From positions 137,999,422-138,063,421 of the forward strand of contig OY754329.1 in the NCBI GenBank assembly GCA_963573305.1: 64,000 bases of DNA, read 5' to 3'. Each line of letters starts with the position of its first letter. The stretch's first letter is position 1. Below, piece after piece: positions 60,326 through 64,000 of this stretch. The stretch comes from Pyrrhosoma nymphula (taxonomy: Eukaryota > Arthropoda > Insecta > Odonata > Coenagrionidae). The notes below the pieces were generated by a model. It saw nothing but the letters and a program-made list of their open reading frames with translations, was not told where the DNA came from and ran no database searches. Both the position numbers and the translations under genes were made by a program.

Positions 60326-60371
60326 TCTATCCTGCCATCCACCTCACGGTTGTGTGTGGCAGGGGGCGATT
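60326..60371 (-). mobile_element. CR1/L2-like LINE 3' tail fragment
   Basis: CTGCCATCCACCTCACGG, then GTGTGTGGCAGGGGGCG, follows the reverse-complemented LINE tail. Short and diverged. Confidence 0.5.
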
Positions 60372-60524
60372 CCACTGCATGGATGCACTGACCTTCAAAC
60401 ACTCTGTTAAAGTATTATAAGGAACTTTACTAAATATACTCGAATGATAGATCAAGTGACGCACGTGGAAAGAACTTCATGTGTAATACGGCTTCCAATT
60501 ATCGTTCTACTCTAGAAATTTGTA

Positions 60525-60598
60525 TTTTAGGCTGAGGTTATGTAGAAGCTGACTTCACCCGGATTTGAGCCAGGAATCCAATAGTCGTATTTGCTGTT
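60525..60598. repeat. Dispersed repeat, copy 2
   Basis: Partner of 58425-58505. It directly adjoins the start of the CXC-like pseudogene, so its edge may be that element's insertion junction. Confidence 0.65.
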
Positions 60599-61131
60599 CC
60601 AGGAGAGCAGTTAATTGTCCAATTGTATGGAGGTCATAGCGGGGAGGGGCTTGACAAAACCCGATACAAGAAAAATGTCCAGACTGTTGGTCAAAATCCC
60701 CAAACTACGTGATGAACCTCGCGAGCCCTCCTCTTACGTCGGCTGCCGCCCGTCAGCACAGTCTACGCGTATATCACCAGGTCCAGGCTTGGAGGGGGAA
60801 TATCGTTGAATCGAGTGATTGGGGCTGGACCGTCGAACAGGAAAAATATATTCCTGTTCCATCCACGTTACCCCCGGTGCCGGAAAAGCTACTACACCTG
60901 ATTCGCTGTGGGTGCAAAGTAGACTGCCCCCGTAATTGTGAATGCAGACGAAGCGGCCTAAAATGCACCACTATGTGCAGATGGTGTGCTGGGGAGTCTT
61001 GCCTCAACAGGAATATCCCGGATTACGACGAAGAAGACGGCTATGAGACCGAGCTGGACCACAGCGAGCCAAAGCGCAGCAGCGACGTACTACCCCATGC
61101 AAAGGGTTTGGCAAAACGTAGACGAGGGTAG
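60598..61131 (+). pseudogene. CXC-like cysteine-rich ORF, probably transposon-derived
   Basis: The intact frame (GTG at 60709, first ATG 60712, stop 61131) encodes about 140 residues. PPLTSAAARQHSLRVYHQVQ is followed by W-rich DWGWTV, then LLHLIRCGCKVDCPRNCECR and RSGLKCTTMCRWCAGESC: nine or more cysteines in C-x-C spacing reminiscent of tesmin/TSO1 CXC zinc-binding modules. An acidic stretch (DYDEEDGYETELD) and a basic KRRRG tail end the protein. A second plus-strand frame just upstream (about 60600-60706) reads LYGGHSGEGLDKTRYKKNV and joins the first by one frameshift. I recall similar fragments scattered in many invertebrate genomes, which points to a mobile element and not a host gene. 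The enzymatic part, if any, is absent. Function unknown. Confidence 0.65.
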
Positions 61132-61670
61132 TAATTTTTTTCAAAATATTTTGAAATGTACATTCGCTACCGCAAGTGTCTATTTCATCTTAAAATGAGT
61201 TTCCTCAAATTTTTAATATCTAGACAAATCCTATATTTAAAAGGGAAAACATGCAACTTTTGTTCTTACGATTTCTAACGGGTTTCTGTAGTATTAAGTC
61301 ATTAAACGTAAATTCACTGACAATTTACCTTTTTTCCCAGCAAACATGAGTTCTTCATTGAAAACGAACAATTTGACACCACAAACACCTCTATAGGACT
61401 ATCTATTCCTAAGTTATGGTATTTTTTTGAAAACTGCAAGTTGGCGGCGATGTTTTCAAAATTTAAGGGTGTTCCCCACGTTGGACTTTTGGTGATTTTT
61501 CTGGAGATTTTCAGTGGGACTTCAGGAACGTATTGCAAAAGGAAACAGCTTTCTAATAATTATTTCCGTCTCGAACCTTAATTTGCCTATACTATTTAGC
61601 CAGTTAAGCTATCTAGGGGTGCTCCTCCCTGTAGATTTTTGGTGATCTTTTCCTCTATGCAATTTCGTAC
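61132..61670 (+). repeat. Patterned 3' region downstream of the CXC ORF
   Basis: A block near 61463-61507 (AAGGGTGTTCCCCACG, then TTTTGGTGATTTTTCTGG) is echoed near 61614-61656 (AGGGGTGCTCCTCCC, then TTTTTGGTGATCTTTTCC). It probably belongs to the same element as the CXC ORF, as an untranslated 3' region. Boundaries are unknown. Confidence 0.45.
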
Positions 61671-64000
61671 TTGTGTGCACTTGCGGGTGCGAGTGACGTA
61701 AAGATAATACCGTGGATAGTCCCGGAATCCTCAAAATTGAAATTGATTTATAATTTAATATATTACTTCTAAAGCAGGTCAAGAAAAGTCCTTTCGACGT
61801 TTCAATTAAACCAATGCCAAACGCCGTTTTGGTGTTGAATGTTTTTGTAAGGTTCCGACAACTACGATAAGGAATTATTGTTAAATGCATAGTGACAACT
61901 CTTATTAGCACCTAATATATCAACTGTGAGTCCCACCCTCCTCTAGTGGTGGCACTAAAAGAGCACAACAGTTTTACTGCAAATTTTTCCCAATCGAAAC
62001 AATTTGAAAATGAAACAGTTCCACGAAACACCCTGTTGCGGACAACAGCTAGAGGCACGCAAAACAACAGGCGATCGATCGGCGCTGTTAGACATGACTA
62101 GTAGTTCTGTATTCTATGTAATAAGTAATCTTTCACTTAAAAAAGAAAACAATTTCATTTGGATTCATGTAAGATAGGTACTTCACAGTTATAATTCTAT
62201 CTGCAACGATAGGCGGACATGTGTTGGCTGAATAAACCAGCTATCGCCTGCAACAGATTCAAATCTAACAGATTGTAGCGTATAACCACAACGCAGCCAC
62301 ACGTGCGGTGCAACTGGAACGGAATAGAAGACGAAACAGTCTGCTTCAGCTATCAGTTTGCCGCTGCACAGCACAGAGCGCAGCATCGCGGCTGCTGCAC
62401 GATCACGAAACTAACCTGTTGATTGCAACAGTTATTTGAAACAGTTGTCTGACCGAAACAGTTGCGGCTGCAGCCATTTCGCAGCGACAACACTTCATTC
62501 CACCTTTACTCTCTTTCCTATTCCGAATTTCCAAAATCATTGCCTCCAGCCCCCATTTTATCATTCACTGGAAAACCTGTGTCTTCTCCTCGTCAGACAC
62601 GAAGCCCATTAAAACACATATGTGGCTATCATTATTAGCATTAAAGCATGCAGCCGAATTTAGGAAGAGTATATTTTGAATTCCCCGTCCGAATCTGGAG
62701 TGTTGCCTTCGCATTGCAGTCACAGCCCCAGAGGATAAGCCGAGTGAGGCAAAGCACTTAATGTGGCGGGCGCTAATCGGAGCAGACTAAAGGTGTACTC
62801 CCAAAAAAGGTTCCGGAGAAGAAAAACAAAAGCCGAGCGACTTTTTTTCGTGCGGCCGGTGTGCGTGACGTTGACGGATGCGATGCGGAGAGCGCATATA
62901 GGGAGAGACGGAAGATGGAAAAAAATGACGATCATCAGTTTCATCCGTCGTGACGTCACGGGGATATTTTTGGGAGCAACCGGATGACCTTGCTCTGAAA
63001 AAATTTAATCGTTGTTTTGATTCTGGCGTCATGATAAATTAATTGACTTTTCCATATGGTTTAAAATATATTACGTGTTTTAGTTGTAAAATTCGGGTTC
63101 GATTTCCTACACCCTTCCAGTTAGCGACTGGAATTTCCGACCTGGCGTGGTCTGCGTCTTCATGGATATAATATTGTAATGTAAATAGTCGGTTGCTTTA
63201 ATGCCCTCTCAATCTAAAGGACCTATTGTGGTCACAAACTGGGTGTAGTAAATTTATTTCTTTCCTTACGCAATAAAACGTTAGGTACCTCTATTGAAGA
63301 GCTAAATTGAGAAATGCACCCCACTTTTTTTTAAGTGCCTAATTCCGAACTAGTATTCACCGGTCCTTTTCATTTTTAGTCATATTCCTTCATGCTTCTT
63401 CATAGTTATCGTCGATGCGAATGGCTGTTTAGTTTTTATATCCCAACGAATTAAAAAATCCCAAAGCGATATGCATTATAATAAACGGCTCTCTTGCACA
63501 ATAAATTTAACTTTTTCCACTAAACGTCTAAATTTCAAATGTTTGATTATATATGAAGAATTTTTTCGAACCTTGAGCTGCTTATTAATTGTTTAATATC
63601 GGTAGATTTAGATGGAGAATAGCATTCACAACTTCAATAACTTCCATGAGAGGATGGATATCTTCTTGTACTTTGTCTATATCAGCAAGAAGTTGTCCAA
63701 TAGTTTAACATTCATGCTAACAATAATAATCCAAACTAGATTTTGCCTGATCTATTCAACACTTATAAAAATGGCCAAGTAGCCAAATATTTATTTTTTT
63801 GCTCTAATCCCAATTCATTCTTTTTAATCGTTAAAAGTGACTTTTTGTTCTCATAAATAGGTTCAAATTCAGTCCTAGGTATTTCTCGAAATATACCTTT
63901 TGAAATAGTCAGCTGTACAGGACGAAAAATGTTATTTATTACGAAGATTTTATTTATTCGATATTAATTAAGAAGAGAGGACTAATTTTTCTAAAACTAT
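61671..64000. other. No recognised gene; AACAG/CTGTT-rich patch
   Basis: AACAGTT or its complement recurs repeatedly in 61955-62480, with clusters toward both ends, as in subterminal repeats of some MITEs. No clear terminal inverted repeat was found. The remainder is AT-rich with short frames. Confidence 0.35.

Noticed and set aside
1..64000. CRISPR array, prophage, operon or bacterial-type gene cluster
   Set aside because: No regularly spaced repeats and no dense co-directional genes; the content is eukaryotic transposon debris.

Overview
The window looks like AT-rich intergenic or intronic DNA from an animal, most likely an arthropod. I infer this from the mix of transposons: CR1/L2-like LINEs whose 3' ends carry a GTAGAT repeat, BED-finger hAT transposons, a Helitron, tRNA-derived SINEs, and small MITEs and foldback elements. 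The species cannot be fixed from the sequence. I found no intact host protein gene and no convincing functional RNA gene. Almost every long reading frame is either transposon-derived or of a length expected by chance.

Layout. 1-6 kb is mostly featureless, apart from a foldback element near 3.0 kb. 6-13 kb holds pieces of one CR1/L2-like LINE family (a 3' tail at 6.65 kb, a decayed minus-strand copy at 8.1-8.7 kb that contains another foldback, a decayed plus-strand copy at 12.2-12.9 kb) and two 3' pieces of a different, RTE-like LINE near 9.8 and 10.5 kb. 13.7-14.7 kb is the 3' end of a Helitron, with helicase remnant, terminal hairpin and CTAG end. 15.6-17.8 kb has an unrecognised broken ORF and a diverged repeat pair. 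17-32 kb is sparse, with several tRNA-derived SINE heads and a 66-bp palindrome at 31.3 kb. 33.3-33.6 kb and 44.9-45.4 kb are GC-rich islands that could be promoters or 5' exons.

40.0-41.2 kb is a three-level nest: a Harbinger-type MITE (TAA duplication) inside a GATTCC-rich MITE (8-bp duplication) inside an older repeat whose uninterrupted relative lies at 24.3-24.9 kb. 42.3-43.4 kb is the best LINE copy: a 5'-truncated insertion with an intact 333-codon C-terminal reverse transcriptase frame, a GTAGAT tail and a likely AAGACA target duplication.

49.5-51.4 kb is the 5' part of a hAT transposon that stops abruptly at a 41-bp palindrome. 52.6-53.7 kb combines a duplicated unique-looking segment, a third foldback and another reverse transcriptase fragment whose FADD box reads FGND. 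54.64-57.43 kb is a complete but dead hAT element with matching 16-bp ends, an 8-bp CTTTAGAC target duplication and a full-length transposase relic. 60.0-61.7 kb has a 215-bp Harbinger-type MITE and then a cysteine-rich CXC-like ORF with an upstream frameshifted extension and a patterned 3' region. That ORF is the best candidate here for a poorly described mobile family.

The features do not act as a pathway. They record successive insertions and decay, and several can be ordered in time by nesting. All similarity statements come from reading the sequence and from family knowledge; no database search was possible.
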